A stretch of DNA of 64,000 nucleotides from Streptococcus sp. SK643. Lineage in GTDB: Bacteria > Bacillota > Bacilli > Lactobacillales > Streptococcaceae. Positions within the stretch are counted from its first letter, which is position 1. Each line of letters opens with the position of its first letter. The notes under the pieces are model-generated. The model did no database searches. It was not told the DNA's origin and saw only the letters and a list, made by a program, of their open reading frames with translations. Shown here piece by piece: positions 45,723 to 54,201 of this stretch. The stretch is taken from NCBI RefSeq assembly GCF_000259505.1, contig NZ_AJMM01000031.1:58004-122003 (forward strand), read 5' to 3'. The translations under genes and the position numbers were made by a program.

Positions 45723-47909
45723 ATGATGAAAGATACATTCAAAAATGTCTTGTCTTTCGAATTTTGGCAAAAATTCGGTAAGGCTTTGATGGTGGTTATC
45801 GCTGTTATGCCGGCTGCTGGTTTGATGATTTCAATCGGTAAGTCGCTTGTGATGATCAACCCTAACTTTGCTCCACTCGTTACTACTGGTGGAGTACTAG
45901 AGCAAATCGGTTGGGGGGTTATCGTTAACCTTCATATCTTGTTCGCCCTCGCTATTGGAGGAAGCTGGGCTAAGGAACGTGCAGGAGGTGCGTTTGCGGC
46001 AGGTCTTGCCTTTATCCTAATCAACCGTATCACTGGTACAATTTTTGGTGTATCAGGAGATATGTTGAAAGATCCAAATGCAATGGTTTCAACACTACTA
46101 GGTGGGTCAATCAAAGTTTCTGATTACTTTATCAGTGTTATGGAAGCACCAGCACTTAACATGGGTGTCTTCGTAGGGATTATTTCTGGTTTTATTGGAG
46201 CAACTGCTTACAATAAATACTATAACTTCCGTAAGCTTCCTGATGCACTTTCATTCTTTAACGGAAAACGTTTTGTACCGTTTGTAGTTATTCTTCGTTC
46301 AGTTATTGCTGCAATTGTACTTTCAGCTTTCTGGCCACTAGTGCAAACTGGTATCAATAGCTTTGGTATCTGGATTGCTAACTCACAAGAAACTGCTCCA
46401 GTTCTTGCACCATTCTTGTATGGTACTTTGGAACGCTTGCTCTTGCCATTTGGTCTTCACCACATGTTGACTATCCCAATGAACTACACAGCTCTTGGTG
46501 GTACTTATGATGTTTTAACTGGTGCAGCAAAAGGTAGTCAAGTATTTGGTCAAGATCCACTTTGGCTTGCATGGGTAACAGACCTTGTAAACCTTAAAGG
46601 TACTGATGCTGGTCAATACCAACACTTGTTAGATACTGTACATCCAGCTCGTTTCAAAGTTGGACAAATGATCGGTTCATTCGGTATCTTGATGGGTGTG
46701 ATCGTGGCTATCTACCGTAATGTTGATGCTGACAAGAAACATCAATATAAAGGTATGATGATTGCGACAGCTCTTGCAACATTCTTGACAGGGGTTACTG
46801 AACCAATCGAGTATATGTTCATGTTTGTAGCAACACCTATGTATCTTGTTTACTCACTTGTTCAAGGTGCGGCCTTCGCTATGGCTGACGTCGTGAACCT
46901 ACGTATGCACTCATTCGGTTCAATCGAGTTCTTGACTCGTACACCTATTGCGATTAGCGCTGGTATCGGTATGGATATTGTTAACTTTATCTGGGTAACT
47001 GTTCTCTTTGCCGTAATCATGTACTTTATCGCAAACTTCATGATTCAAAAATTCAACTACGCAACTCCAGGACGTAACGGAAACTATGAAACTGCTGAAG
47101 GAGCTTCAGAAGGAGCTGCTTCAGGTGAAACAAAAGTTGCAGCTGCTTCTCAAGCTGTAAATATCATTAACCTTCTTGGTGGCCGTGCAAACATCGTAGA
47201 TGTAGATGCATGTATGACTCGTCTTCGTGTAACTGTTAAAGACGCTGACAAAGTTGGTGATGCAGAACAATGGAAAGCAGAAGGAGCTATGGGTCTTGTC
47301 ATGAAAGGACAAGGAGTTCAAGCTATCTACGGTCCAAAAGCAGACGTATTGAAATCTGATATCCAAGATATCCTTGATTCAGGTGAAATCATTCCTGAAA
47401 CTCTTCCAAGTCAAATGACAGAAACACAACAAAACACTGTTCAATTCAAAGGTCTTACTGAGGAAGTTTACTCAGTAGCAGACGGTCAAGTTATTGCTTT
47501 GGAACAAGTGAAAGATCCAGTATTTGCTCAAAAAATGATGGGTGATGGATTTGCTGTAGAACCTGCAAATGGAAACATTGTATCTCCAGTTTCAGGTACT
47601 GTATCAAGCATTTTCCCTACAAAACATGCTCTTGGTCTTGTGACTGAAGCAGGTCTTGAAGTACTTGTTCACATTGGTTTGGACACAGTAAGTCTTGAAG
47701 GAAAACCATTTACAGTTCATGTAGCTGAAGGACAAAAAGTTGCAGCAGGTGATCTTCTTGTCACAGCTGACTTGGGTGCTATCCGTGCAGCAGGTCGTGA
47801 AACTTCAACAGTTGTTGTCTTCACAAATGCTGAAGCTATTAAATCAGTTAAATTAGAACAAACAGGTTCTCTTGCAGCTAAAACAGCAGTTGCTAAAGTA
47901 GAATTGTAA
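45723..47909 (+). CDS. ptsG: PTS EIICBA transporter, glucose type
   Basis: The 728-residue membrane permease has an EIIC domain (about 1-440, ten or so helices, with GLHHMLTIPMNY and TGVTEPIEYMFMF). EIIB follows, with its phospho-Cys in VDACMTRLRV at about 497, then a linker, then EIIA with phospho-His in VLVHIGLDTVSL at about 649. It imports and phosphorylates a hexose, most likely glucose; related amino sugars remain possible. Codon bias is high. It stands alone behind a palindromic operator. Confidence 0.88.
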   Translation: MMKDTFKNVLSFEFWQKFGKALMVVIAVMPAAGLMISIGKSLVMINPNFAPLVTTGGVLEQIGWGVIVNLHILFALAIGGSWAKERAGGAFAAGLAFILINRITGTIFGVSGDMLKDPNAMVSTLLGGSIKVSDYFISVMEAPALNMGVFVGIISGFIGATAYNKYYNFRKLPDALSFFNGKRFVPFVVILRSVIAAIVLSAFWPLVQTGINSFGIWIANSQETAPVLAPFLYGTLERLLLPFGLHHMLTIPMNYTALGGTYDVLTGAAKGSQVFGQDPLWLAWVTDLVNLKGTDAGQYQHLLDTVHPARFKVGQMIGSFGILMGVIVAIYRNVDADKKHQYKGMMIATALATFLTGVTEPIEYMFMFVATPMYLVYSLVQGAAFAMADVVNLRMHSFGSIEFLTRTPIAISAGIGMDIVNFIWVTVLFAVIMYFIANFMIQKFNYATPGRNGNYETAEGASEGAASGETKVAAASQAVNIINLLGGRANIVDVDACMTRLRVTVKDADKVGDAEQWKAEGAMGLVMKGQGVQAIYGPKADVLKSDIQDILDSGEIIPETLPSQMTETQQNTVQFKGLTEEVYSVADGQVIALEQVKDPVFAQKMMGDGFAVEPANGNIVSPVSGTVSSIFPTKHALGLVTEAGLEVLVHIGLDTVSLEGKPFTVHVAEGQKVAAGDLLVTADLGAIRAAGRETSTVVVFTNAEAIKSVKLEQTGSLAAKTAVAKVEL

Positions 47910-47916
47910 TGCACTT

Positions 47917-47947
47917 GAGGTTGGAAGCTGTTTTCCAACCTCTTGTT
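47917..47947 (+). terminator. Terminator of the PTS gene
   Basis: GAGGTTGGAA pairs with TTCCAACCTC, followed by TTGTTTT; it lies directly before the RBS of the next gene. Confidence 0.85.
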
Positions 47948-47960
47948 TTAGGAGAAAAGC

Positions 47961-48776
47961 ATGAAATTTTTAACACTCAATACTCATAGCTGGATGGAAA
48001 AAGAAGCTGAGGAAAAATTCCAGCTCTTGCTTGAAGATATTCTTGATAAAGATTATGATTTGATTTGTTTCCAAGAAATTAATCAGGAGATCACCTCGCC
48101 TAAGGTAGAAGTTAATGATCTCTATCAAGCTTTGCCAGCTGCTGAGCCGATTCATCAAGATCATTATGTTAGACTTTTGGTTGAAAAGTTATCTGAGCAA
48201 GGGAAAAATTACTATTGGACCTGGGCCTATAACCATATCGGCTATGATCGCTACCATGAAGGTGTGGCTATCTTATCTAAAACGCCTATTAAAGCACGAG
48301 AAATTTTGGTTTCAGATGTGGATGATCCAACAGACTATCATACTCGTCGCGTTGCCCTGGCTGAAACTGTAGTCGATGGTAAGGAGCTTGCAGTTGCCAG
48401 TGTCCATCTTTCGTGGTGGGATAAAGGTTTCCAAGAAGAATGGGCACGATTTGAGGCTGTATTGAAAGAATTGAACAAGCCACTTTTGCTGGCCGGAGAT
48501 TTCAACAACCCCGCTGGTCAGGACGGTTACAAAGCTATTTTAGCTAGTCCATTAGGCTTACAAGACGCATTTGAAGTTGCGAAAGAAAGAAGTGGTAGCT
48601 ATACTGTTCCACCAGAAATTGATGGCTGGAAGGGGAACACTGAACCCCTTCGAATCGACTATGTTTTTACTACCAAAGAGTTAGCGGTGGAAAATTTACA
48701 TGTCGTATTTGATGGTAAAAATAGTCCTCAAGTCAGTGACCACTATGGTTTGAATGCTCTGTTAAGTTGGAAATAA
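47961..48776 (+). CDS. Endonuclease/exonuclease/phosphatase family protein
   Basis: The 271-residue EEP-fold protein has LTLNTHSW, CFQEIN (metal-binding Glu), LLLAGDFNNPAG (Asp/Asn) and the C-terminal SDHYGL. All catalytic elements of the DNase I-like fold are present. Cytoplasmic, without signal peptide. The substrate (DNA, lipid head group or nucleotide) is not assignable. It follows the PTS gene after the terminator and may be reached by run-through. Confidence 0.88.
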   Translation: MKFLTLNTHSWMEKEAEEKFQLLLEDILDKDYDLICFQEINQEITSPKVEVNDLYQALPAAEPIHQDHYVRLLVEKLSEQGKNYYWTWAYNHIGYDRYHEGVAILSKTPIKAREILVSDVDDPTDYHTRRVALAETVVDGKELAVASVHLSWWDKGFQEEWARFEAVLKELNKPLLLAGDFNNPAGQDGYKAILASPLGLQDAFEVAKERSGSYTVPPEIDGWKGNTEPLRIDYVFTTKELAVENLHVVFDGKNSPQVSDHYGLNALLSWK

Positions 48777-48782
48777 CAATAG

Positions 48783-48817
48783 AAAAAGGTTAAGATATGT
48801 ATCTTTACCTTTTTTTG
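48783..48817 (+). terminator. Terminator after the EEP-family gene
   Basis: AAAGGTTAAGAT can pair with ATCTTTACCTTT, followed by T residues. The next 200 bases up to 49020 show no gene, only a 22-codon open frame I cannot support. Confidence 0.75.
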
Positions 48818-49023
48818 TTATTTATTTAAATTTTTTGAAGTTCATAAAAAGTTACTAGTCAAAAAGAGTATTCTCATGAATAAGATTAGCCAACAATTTT
48901 ACAAAGTTTGTAATAATCATTGGACGAGGAAAATGAGGATATAAATTGGATAAGATAGACTAGGAATTTGACTTGTGCTACGTATCATTTATTAGAAGTT
49001 GTTATTGGATTACAATGCTGAAA

Positions 49024-49052
49024 ATAAAAAAAGAACAGTCGAAACTGTTCCT
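49024..49052 (-). terminator. Terminator of rpmE2
   Basis: On the minus strand AAGGAACAGT pairs with ACTGTTCTT around TTCG, followed by T residues. Confidence 0.8.
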
Positions 49053-49059
49053 TTTAAAA

Positions 49060-49302
49060 TTATTTGAGACCGTATTTTTTGTTGAAACGATCCACACGTC
49101 CATCTGCTTGAGTGAACTTTTGACGTCCAGTATAGAATGGGTGTGAGTCTGATGAAATTTCCACACGGATCAATGGGTAAGTTTCACCTTCGAACTCAAC
49201 TGTTTCGTTAGAGCGTTTTGTTGAACCGCTAAGGAATTGGTAACCAGTAGTTGTGTCCATGAAGACAACTGGACGATATTCTGGATGGATATCTTTTTTC
49301 AT
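49060..49302 (-). CDS. rpmE2: 50S ribosomal protein L31 type B
   Basis: The 80-residue protein begins [16 protein letters not shown] and contains [10 protein letters not shown], the type B (zinc-free, no CxxC) form of L31. Family knowledge: this form replaces the zinc form under zinc limitation or serves as the sole copy. I chose the ATG ending at 49302 after AAAGGAAAT; an upstream in-frame ATG at 49344 would add 14 residues foreign to the family. Confidence 0.95.
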
Positions 49303-49394
49303 GTTGCAATATTTCCTTTCTGCCATGGTCTCTTTGCGAGCCATAGATTGTTACCATACTAGTCTATCAAATTCTAATGAGTTTGACAAGTCTT

Positions 49395-50333
49395 TTACTT
49401 GGTTTTAAGCAAGTTTTTTAACTTTTGATAGATGATTTCGTTTTCCTCTATGCTATAGGAATTAGCACCGCTAGCTAGAGGATGTCCTCCACCATCATGC
49501 TCCTTGGCTATTTCATTGATCGGATGGATTTTACTGCGTAGACGGACACGGTAGTGACCATCAGCCTGCTCCACAAAAATTCCCCAGAGACTGACGCTGT
49601 CAATACGACCAGGTGCACCGACAATGGCTGCAGTTTCAGCATCGGTGACATTGAATCGTTTTAAGATTTCCTGGCTCAGGATAACGCGAGCTGCACCATT
49701 TTCATCTACTTCCAGATGGTCGTAGATGTAGCCTTGAAGTTTAGCAATTTTGTAGCTCATAGTGTCCATTTTGCGGGTGAGAGCAGCAAAGTCAAAGTTA
49801 TGTTCTCTCAAATAAGCAGCTAAGCGGAGGGTTCGTGCAGTTGTAGAAGGGTAGAGGAAGCGACCTGTATCACCGACAATTCCTGCAAAGAGCAACTCAG
49901 CAGCGTGATCTGACAAGGCCAGTTGGGTTGTTTGGGCAAATAGGGTAATCATCTCGCTAGCGCTACTTGAACTAGTATCGACCCAAGACAGGTCACCGTA
50001 TAAATCATCATTTGGATGGTGGTCAATCTTAATGAGAAAATCACCTTGACGATAGCGCTTATCATCGATACGAGCAGTATTCGCCGTATCACAGACGATA
50101 ACAAGTGCCCCTTGGTAGACACTATCTTCAACAAGATCCATTTCAGCCATCCAAGTAAGAGTTGGTTCATCAAAACCAACTGCTTTGATAGTTTTTTCTG
50201 GGAAATGATGTTTGAGAAGAGCTTTCAAGCCCACTTGACTTCCCAAGGCATCAGGGTCTGGTTTCATATGACGATGAATGATAATCGTGTCGTATTCTTT
50301 GATTTTTTCTAAAATTTGATGGCAAATTTCCAT
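49395..50333 (-). CDS. pde2: DHH/DHHA1 phosphoesterase, Pde2-type (linear dinucleotide/cyclic-di-AMP degradation)
   Basis: The 312-residue cytoplasmic phosphodiesterase has HRHMKPDPDALGSQ near the N-terminus, VCDTANT, DHHPNDD (the DHH metal site) and the C-terminal DHHA1 GGGHPLASGA. In pneumococcus the protein at this locus, Pde2, degrades pApA and takes part in c-di-AMP turnover; other family members (NrnA) degrade nanoRNA and pAp. I use the ATG ending at 50333 instead of 50345. It is divergent from the flavodoxin gene. Confidence 0.92.
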   Translation of the reverse strand: MEICHQILEKIKEYDTIIIHRHMKPDPDALGSQVGLKALLKHHFPEKTIKAVGFDEPTLTWMAEMDLVEDSVYQGALVIVCDTANTARIDDKRYRQGDFLIKIDHHPNDDLYGDLSWVDTSSSSASEMITLFAQTTQLALSDHAAELLFAGIVGDTGRFLYPSTTARTLRLAAYLREHNFDFAALTRKMDTMSYKIAKLQGYIYDHLEVDENGAARVILSQEILKRFNVTDAETAAIVGAPGRIDSVSLWGIFVEQADGHYRVRLRSKIHPINEIAKEHDGGGHPLASGANSYSIEENEIIYQKLKNLLKTK

Positions 50334-50400
50334 AAATAACCTCAATTCTTTCTCATTTCATTGTAGCACAAGAATTTTTATTTTTAAAATGAAAAAGATG

Positions 50401-50409
50401 TGATATAAT
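50401..50409 (+). promoter_or_regulatory. Extended -10 promoter of the flavodoxin gene
   Basis: TGATATAAT lies 28 bases before the start. On the other strand a TGCTACAAT element (50360-50368) fits pde2. Confidence 0.65.
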
Positions 50410-50436
50410 GGAGAAAGATAAATTGAGGAGGATGAT

Positions 50437-50880
50437 ATGGCATTAGCAAAAATTGTATTTGCCAGTATGACCGGTAATACCGAAGAAATTGCAGATATTG
50501 TAGCAGACAAATTACGTGACTTGGGCTTGGATGTCGATGTTGATGAATGTACAACGGTTGACGCTTCAGACTTCTTGGAAGCGGATATCGCTATCGTTGC
50601 GACCTATACTTATGGTGATGGTGAGTTGCCAGATGAGATGATGGACTTCTACGAAGATTTGGCTGATCTAAACTTGAATGATAAAATCTATGGGGTTGTC
50701 GGTTCAGGTGATACCTTCTATGATGAATTCTGTAAGGCTGTAGACGACTTTGATCGTGTATTTGCTTCTACAGGAGCAGAAAAGGGTTCAGAGTGTGTCA
50801 AAGTAGATCTCTCTGCTGAAGAAGAAGATATCGAACGCTTGGAACAATTTGCAGAAGAATTGGCTGCTAAAGTAGGATAG
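50437..50880 (+). CDS. Flavodoxin
   Basis: The 147-residue FMN electron carrier has the phosphate loop ASMTGNTEEIAD at residues 10-21, TYTYGDGELPDEM at about 60-72 around the isoalloxazine site, and GSGDTFYDEFCKA at about 90. It is acidic, as usual. It probably serves low-potential reductases such as IspG; no partner is seen here. Ends with a terminator at 50889. Confidence 0.94.
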   Translation: MALAKIVFASMTGNTEEIADIVADKLRDLGLDVDVDECTTVDASDFLEADIAIVATYTYGDGELPDEMMDFYEDLADLNLNDKIYGVVGSGDTFYDEFCKAVDDFDRVFASTGAEKGSECVKVDLSAEEEDIERLEQFAEELAAKVG

Positions 50881-50888
50881 AAATCGAG

Positions 50889-50920
50889 CTGTGCTGATTG
50901 GGTAAGTCAGTGCAGTTTTT
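50889..50920 (+). terminator. Terminator of flavodoxin
   Basis: CTGTGCTGA pairs with TCAGTGCAG (two G-U), followed by five T. Confidence 0.75.
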
Positions 50921-50962
50921 ATTCCTTGTTTTTGGGTTTTACTAGCCTATTAACCAACTTTT

Positions 50963-50971
50963 TGATACAAT
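50963..50971 (+). promoter_or_regulatory. Extended -10 promoter of the chorismate mutase-crcB operon
   Basis: TGATACAAT lies 24 bases before the start codon. Confidence 0.6.
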
Positions 50972-50995
50972 GATTCAAATACTGGAGGAGACTAT

Positions 50996-51262
50996 ATGGA
51001 TTTAGATATTATTCGCCAAGAAATTGATCAAATAGACGATCAGATTGTCAAACTGTTAGAAGAAAGAATGCACTTAGTTGAAGGGGTTGTCGCTTATAAG
51101 AAGGCTTCAGGGAAACCGATTTTAGATACCAAGAGAGAAGCAGTTATTTTTGAAAAGGTCAGAAATCGTGTAGAAGACAAGCGCTATCAGGAGACTATTG
51201 TCGCAACATTTTCGGACATACTCAAACGTTCGCGTGATTATCAGGATCAAAATATCAAATGA
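50996..51262 (+). CDS. Chorismate mutase, AroQ class
   Basis: The 88-residue all-helical protein begins DLDIIRQEIDQIDDQIVKLL and has the conserved ERMHLVEGVVAYKK with the catalytic Arg/Lys residues. It converts chorismate to prephenate for Phe and Tyr synthesis. It overlaps crcB1 by 4 bases (ATGA), so mutase and fluoride channels share one message, a known streptococcal arrangement without obvious logic. Confidence 0.92.
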   Translation: MDLDIIRQEIDQIDDQIVKLLEERMHLVEGVVAYKKASGKPILDTKREAVIFEKVRNRVEDKRYQETIVATFSDILKRSRDYQDQNIK

Positions 51263-51633
51263 AAAAAGAACAATTTTATCCGCTAGGGATTTTTCTAGCT
51301 GCTATGTTGGGCGGACTTGTCCGCTACCTGGTTTCCACTTGGTTACCAGCCAGCCCTGATTTCCCCTTGGGCACCCTTCTTGTCAACTATCTAGGTATTT
51401 TCTGCTTGGTGTATCTTGTTAAGGGTTATTTAGTCTATAAGGGAACCAATAAAGGCGTTATTTTAGCACTGGGGACGGGCTTTTGTGGAGGCTTAACAAC
51501 CTTTTCCAGTCTCATGCTTGATGCTGTGAAACTGCTTGATACAGGGCGTTATGTTAGCCTAGTTTTGTATCTCATTTTAAGCATGGGTGGAGGCCTGCTC
51601 TTGGCTTACTATTTGGGGAGGAAAAAATGGTAA
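51259..51633 (+). CDS. crcB: Fluoride channel CrcB/Fluc subunit 1
   Basis: The 124-residue four-helix membrane protein has GGLVRYLVSTWLP near the N-terminus, LLVNYLG (the pore Asn) and GTGFCGGLTTFSS (Na+ site and Phe box motif). Fluc proteins are dual-topology dimers that export fluoride; when two genes are present they usually insert in opposite directions and form a heterodimer with the second gene. Confidence 0.95.
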   Translation: MKKEQFYPLGIFLAAMLGGLVRYLVSTWLPASPDFPLGTLLVNYLGIFCLVYLVKGYLVYKGTNKGVILALGTGFCGGLTTFSSLMLDAVKLLDTGRYVSLVLYLILSMGGGLLLAYYLGRKKW

Positions 51634-51956
51634 TCGTCTATCTTGCAATTGCTTGTGGCTTAGGAGCGCTCGTACGGTATTTCTTTTCTCGCTATAATCA
51701 AGCATCTAAATTGCCTCTCGGAACGCTCATAGCCAATCTTTTAGGTTGTTTTTTGATTGGACTTTTCTATAATCATGTGGAATCTAAGGAAGTTTATGCT
51801 ATTTTAGCGACGGGTTTTTGTGGAGGGTTAACAACCTTCTCTACCTTGAATGATGAACTCCAAAGGTTGCTGAGCGATAGGAAGGTTTTTTATTCTTATC
51901 TGGCTTTGACCTACCTAGGTGGTTTGGTTGCGATTTTTTTAGGAATTCTGTTGTAA
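51627..51956 (+). CDS. crcB: Fluoride channel CrcB/Fluc subunit 2
   Basis: The 109-residue partner subunit has GALVRYFFSRY, LIANLLG (pore Asn) and ATGFCGGLTTFST. It overlaps crcB1 by 7 bases. Charge distribution at the loops differs between the two, as expected for opposite insertion, but this was only inspected by eye. Confidence 0.95.
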   Translation: MVIVYLAIACGLGALVRYFFSRYNQASKLPLGTLIANLLGCFLIGLFYNHVESKEVYAILATGFCGGLTTFSTLNDELQRLLSDRKVFYSYLALTYLGGLVAIFLGILL

Positions 51957-51981
51957 ATTTCTTTACTTTTTTATGGAAATT

Positions 51982-52060
51982 TGGTAAACTTTATCTTGTG
52001 TGTAATGGACGCACAAAAATACAGTTTATCCGCTGAGGAAGATTCCTCAAGATTGACAAA
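51982..52060 (+). promoter_or_regulatory. rplS promoter and structured leader (candidate L19 leader)
   Basis: TGGTAAACT (51982-51990) is an extended -10. The following RNA can form TTGTGTG/CGCACAA (about 51995-52018) and GAGGAA/TTCCTC (about 52036-52049) hairpins before AGGAG. This fits the autoregulatory L19 leader known from Bacilli; I could not check the covariance model. Confidence 0.6.
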
Positions 52061-52074
52061 GATAGGAGAATAAA

Positions 52075-52422
52075 ATGAATCCATTAATCCAAAGCTTGAC
52101 TGAAGGTCAACTTCGTACAGATATCCCATCATTCCGTCCTGGTGACACTGTTCGCGTACATGCGAAAGTTGTCGAAGGAAACCGTGAACGTATCCAGATT
52201 TTTGAAGGTGTTGTTATCGCACGTAAAGGTGCTGGCATCTCAGAAAACTACACAGTTCGTAAAATCTCTAACGGTGTAGGTGTTGAGCGTATCTTCCCAA
52301 TCCACACTCCACGTGTTGAAAAAATCGAAGTTGTTCGTTACGGTAAAGTACGTCGTGCGAAATTGTACTACTTGCGTGCTCTTCAAGGTAAAGCAGCTCG
52401 TATCAAAGAAATCCGTCGTTAA
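52075..52422 (+). CDS. rplS: 50S ribosomal protein L19
   Basis: The 115-residue basic ribosomal protein shows [35 protein letters not shown] and the C-terminal RRAKLYYLR...AARIKE typical of bL19. It lies at the 30S-50S interface. The gene is monocistronic with its own leader and a terminator at 52433. Confidence 0.98.
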
Positions 52423-52432
52423 TTCGACTAAA

Positions 52433-52460
52433 AAACTCTGCTTCTTCAGCAGAGTTTTTA
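52433..52460 (+). terminator. Terminator of rplS
   Basis: AAACTCTGCT pairs with AGCAGAGTTT around TCTTC, followed by T residues. It ends 5 bases before the tRNA. Confidence 0.9.
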
Positions 52461-52464
52461 TCTA

Positions 52465-52536
52465 GCTCCCTTAGTTCAATGGATATAACAACTCCCTCCT
52501 AAGGAGTAGTTGCTGGTTCGATTCCGGCAGGGGGCA
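52465..52536 (+). tRNA. tRNA-Arg (anticodon CCU)
   Basis: The 72-base cloverleaf has acceptor GCTCCCT/AGGGGGC with one G-U pair, a D arm, anticodon stem ACTCC/GGAGT with loop CTCCTAA (anticodon CCT), and T loop GGTTCGATTCC. CCA is not encoded. A terminator follows at 52553. It marks the left border of the accessory island and could be an old attachment site, although no integrase is seen in the window. Confidence 0.95.
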
Positions 52537-52552
52537 ATAGTTCAATCGAAAA

Positions 52553-52577
52553 AGCACTGAATGATCAGTGTTTTTTT
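52553..52577 (+). terminator. Terminator after tRNA-Arg
   Basis: AGCACTGA pairs with TCAGTGTT around ATGA, followed by T residues. Confidence 0.8.
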
Positions 52578-52617
52578 CTTGTCCTAAAATGGAAACCATT
52601 TCAGATGAAAATAGAGG

Positions 52618-52628
52618 TGTGGTATAAT
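52618..52628 (+). promoter_or_regulatory. Extended -10 promoter at the start of the immunity island
   Basis: TGTGGTATAAT is a strong TGn-extended -10. No gene follows for 250 bases; the first thing downstream is a decayed reading frame, so this may be the surviving promoter of a lost gene. Confidence 0.65.
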
Positions 52629-52753
52629 AGGAGAAGTATAAGTGCTTATTTGGAGGGGAATTTCTCTCCTTATTATGGGGTTAGATTGAGTATTAGGATC
52701 TAGATTTCTGAGAAGGAATAACTAAGTAAAGAAAAACTGAGAATTGTATGTGA

Positions 52754-52855
52754 AGCTCTTTAAGAGGAAATCCTAAAGCGCAAGGCTTATTCACAAAGGC
52801 CGAACTGGAAGAAATATTACCCGAAGGTGCTGAAATTCTAGCGAGTAGCGATTAA
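52754..52855 (+). pseudogene. C-terminal remnant, probably of a polymorphic toxin
   Basis: A 33-codon open stretch (ending LEEILPEGAEILASSD) is bounded upstream by an in-frame TGA at 52751 and has no start codon. It reads like the tail of a larger soluble protein. It lies 30 bases before a putative immunity gene, the usual order of toxin then immunity. I do not recognise the toxin family. Confidence 0.4.
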
Positions 52856-52885
52856 AAAACGGAAACTAATCTTAATAAAAACAAA

Positions 52886-53428
52886 ATGGTAAATTTTGCA
52901 GAGAACGAACTAAGTCTTTTCGAAATTGGAGATAAGAGAGATTATCAAATGAAAAATTACAGAAAACTCTTGTTAGAAGCTATTCAAGCTGGCAATGTTG
53001 TAGGGATTTTGCGAGGTGAAAAAAGATATCGCATAGAGTCTCCGACCTCTGTAACAGATGTTTTTCCAACAGACATTTGCCAAGTATTAGCTGAGTATTT
53101 CTACAAGCAGAATGATATTGATAAGATTCAAGATATATTAGAAGGCAGTCTTATAGAGTTATCCCAGTGTTCTGCCGTTGATTTGTATATTTCAGTTTTG
53201 TTTTTTGATGCAATCCTTTTTATGCAAGAAAAAAATATAGCTAGTTTTACAATCCATACGTCGACAGTTGCCCAAGCAATTGCTAAAGGAATTAAGGATT
53301 ATCAAGAGGAATTGAACGACAGCATCACTTTCCCAAACGGTCTTGTTAAAATAAAACCAATGAACCAGCTGGAAAGATTGAATCAAAAATATCAAAAAAA
53401 TGAACGTTTTTCCATTATTGAGAAATAG
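52886..53428 (+). CDS. Putative immunity protein, unrecognised family
   Basis: The 180-residue soluble, mostly helical protein has no signal peptide. A segment GILRGEKRYRIESP followed by TDICQVLAEYF resembles the order AFLGTETKYRF then TDISVLMEYC in the partial gene at the right edge of the window, so the two may be one family. No good RBS precedes the ATG at 52886; the ATG at 52949 (MKNYRKLLLEAI) is an alternative that fits the relative better. Its position right after a toxin-like remnant suggests immunity. Confidence 0.5.
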   Translation: MVNFAENELSLFEIGDKRDYQMKNYRKLLLEAIQAGNVVGILRGEKRYRIESPTSVTDVFPTDICQVLAEYFYKQNDIDKIQDILEGSLIELSQCSAVDLYISVLFFDAILFMQEKNIASFTIHTSTVAQAIAKGIKDYQEELNDSITFPNGLVKIKPMNQLERLNQKYQKNERFSIIEK

Positions 53429-53478
53429 TGATGGGACTTGTAACACTCTATAGATAAACTGTTAATTGGGACAATAAT

Positions 53479-53805
53479 ATGAATAATAATTTGAATTTAG
53501 ATTTGTTAAAACAAGATGTAGAAAAAGAAATCAGAGAAAAAGGCTTTGAAAATCTTTATTATGCTCTATTTGATGAACATAGTAGTCAACTTTGGGCCAT
53601 ACATCTATACTATCGAGATGGGAAGTTTATGGTAAATAGTCGGGACGACCGGACCTATATAATGGGGAAAACAAGGGAGTTTGACAATTTTGAAGAGGCA
53701 AAACTATTTTTTCTTAATTTAATGGAGTCTTTTATCGAAATGAACAGATATTTTGTACAGAATGGAGATTCACCCTACTATTCATGTAGTTTGTGGGATA
53801 AATAA
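53479..53805 (+). CDS. Imm59-like immunity protein (first of two)
   Basis: The 108-residue soluble acidic protein has FENLYYALFDE, a central beta-rich RDGKFMVNSRDDRTY, FDNFEEAKLFFLNLME and a C-terminal YYSCSLWDK. The following gene has the same pattern, so they are paralogues. The layout reminds me of the Imm59 family of polymorphic-toxin immunity proteins; I am not certain of the family number. Cognate toxin not seen. Confidence 0.6.
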   Translation: MNNNLNLDLLKQDVEKEIREKGFENLYYALFDEHSSQLWAIHLYYRDGKFMVNSRDDRTYIMGKTREFDNFEEAKLFFLNLMESFIEMNRYFVQNGDSPYYSCSLWDK

Positions 53806-53820
53806 GGAGGTCAAGAAAAG

Positions 53821-54150
53821 ATGAGAGATGAAGCCCAAGAACGTTTAGAACTGTTGTCAGCCATTCATGATTTAGGTTACGAGAGCTTGAGGTATTCTAT
53901 CTTTAACGAATATGGTCCTAGTGAATGGGAAGTGGTAATCGAATATGACGATTCTAAGCAAGTGTACAATGTCTACGCTACCATGGATCGAGCAAGTTTT
54001 AATAAAAAATTGGAATTCTATAATTTTGAGAATGCTAAAAATAAATTTCTAGAAAAACTAGATCTTACTGTAGAAATAAATAAACTTTTTGTAGAAAATG
54101 GGGAAGTTCCTGAATACTCCTCTCCATTATGGGATAATGAAACAGAATAA
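53821..54150 (+). CDS. Imm59-like immunity protein (second of two)
   Basis: The 109-residue protein shares the scheme of its upstream neighbour: YESLRYSIFNE, VYATMDRASFNKKLEFYNFENAK, and YSSPLWDN at the end. Identity between the two is only moderate, so they probably guard against different toxin variants. It starts 15 bases after the first copy with RBS AAGGAGG. Confidence 0.6.
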   Translation: MRDEAQERLELLSAIHDLGYESLRYSIFNEYGPSEWEVVIEYDDSKQVYNVYATMDRASFNKKLEFYNFENAKNKFLEKLDLTVEINKLFVENGEVPEYSSPLWDNETE

Positions 54151-54201
54151 CAAGTGCTAAGATAAGTTAGAATCAATAAGATACAAATACAAGGAGATAT
54201 T

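Noticed and set aside
48876..48944. A 22-codon frame starting at ATG 48876 in the gap before rpmE2
   Set aside because: No ribosome-binding site, no known motif and no continuation in other frames; treated as non-coding.
49303..49344. Longer start of ribosomal protein L31
   Set aside because: The extra residues are absent from the family, and a ribosome-binding site lies directly before the internal ATG.
52465..52536. tRNA-Arg as an active phage or element attachment site
   Set aside because: No integrase, excisionase or repeated tRNA 3' end is seen in the following 11.4 kb. The position next to an accessory island is suggestive only.
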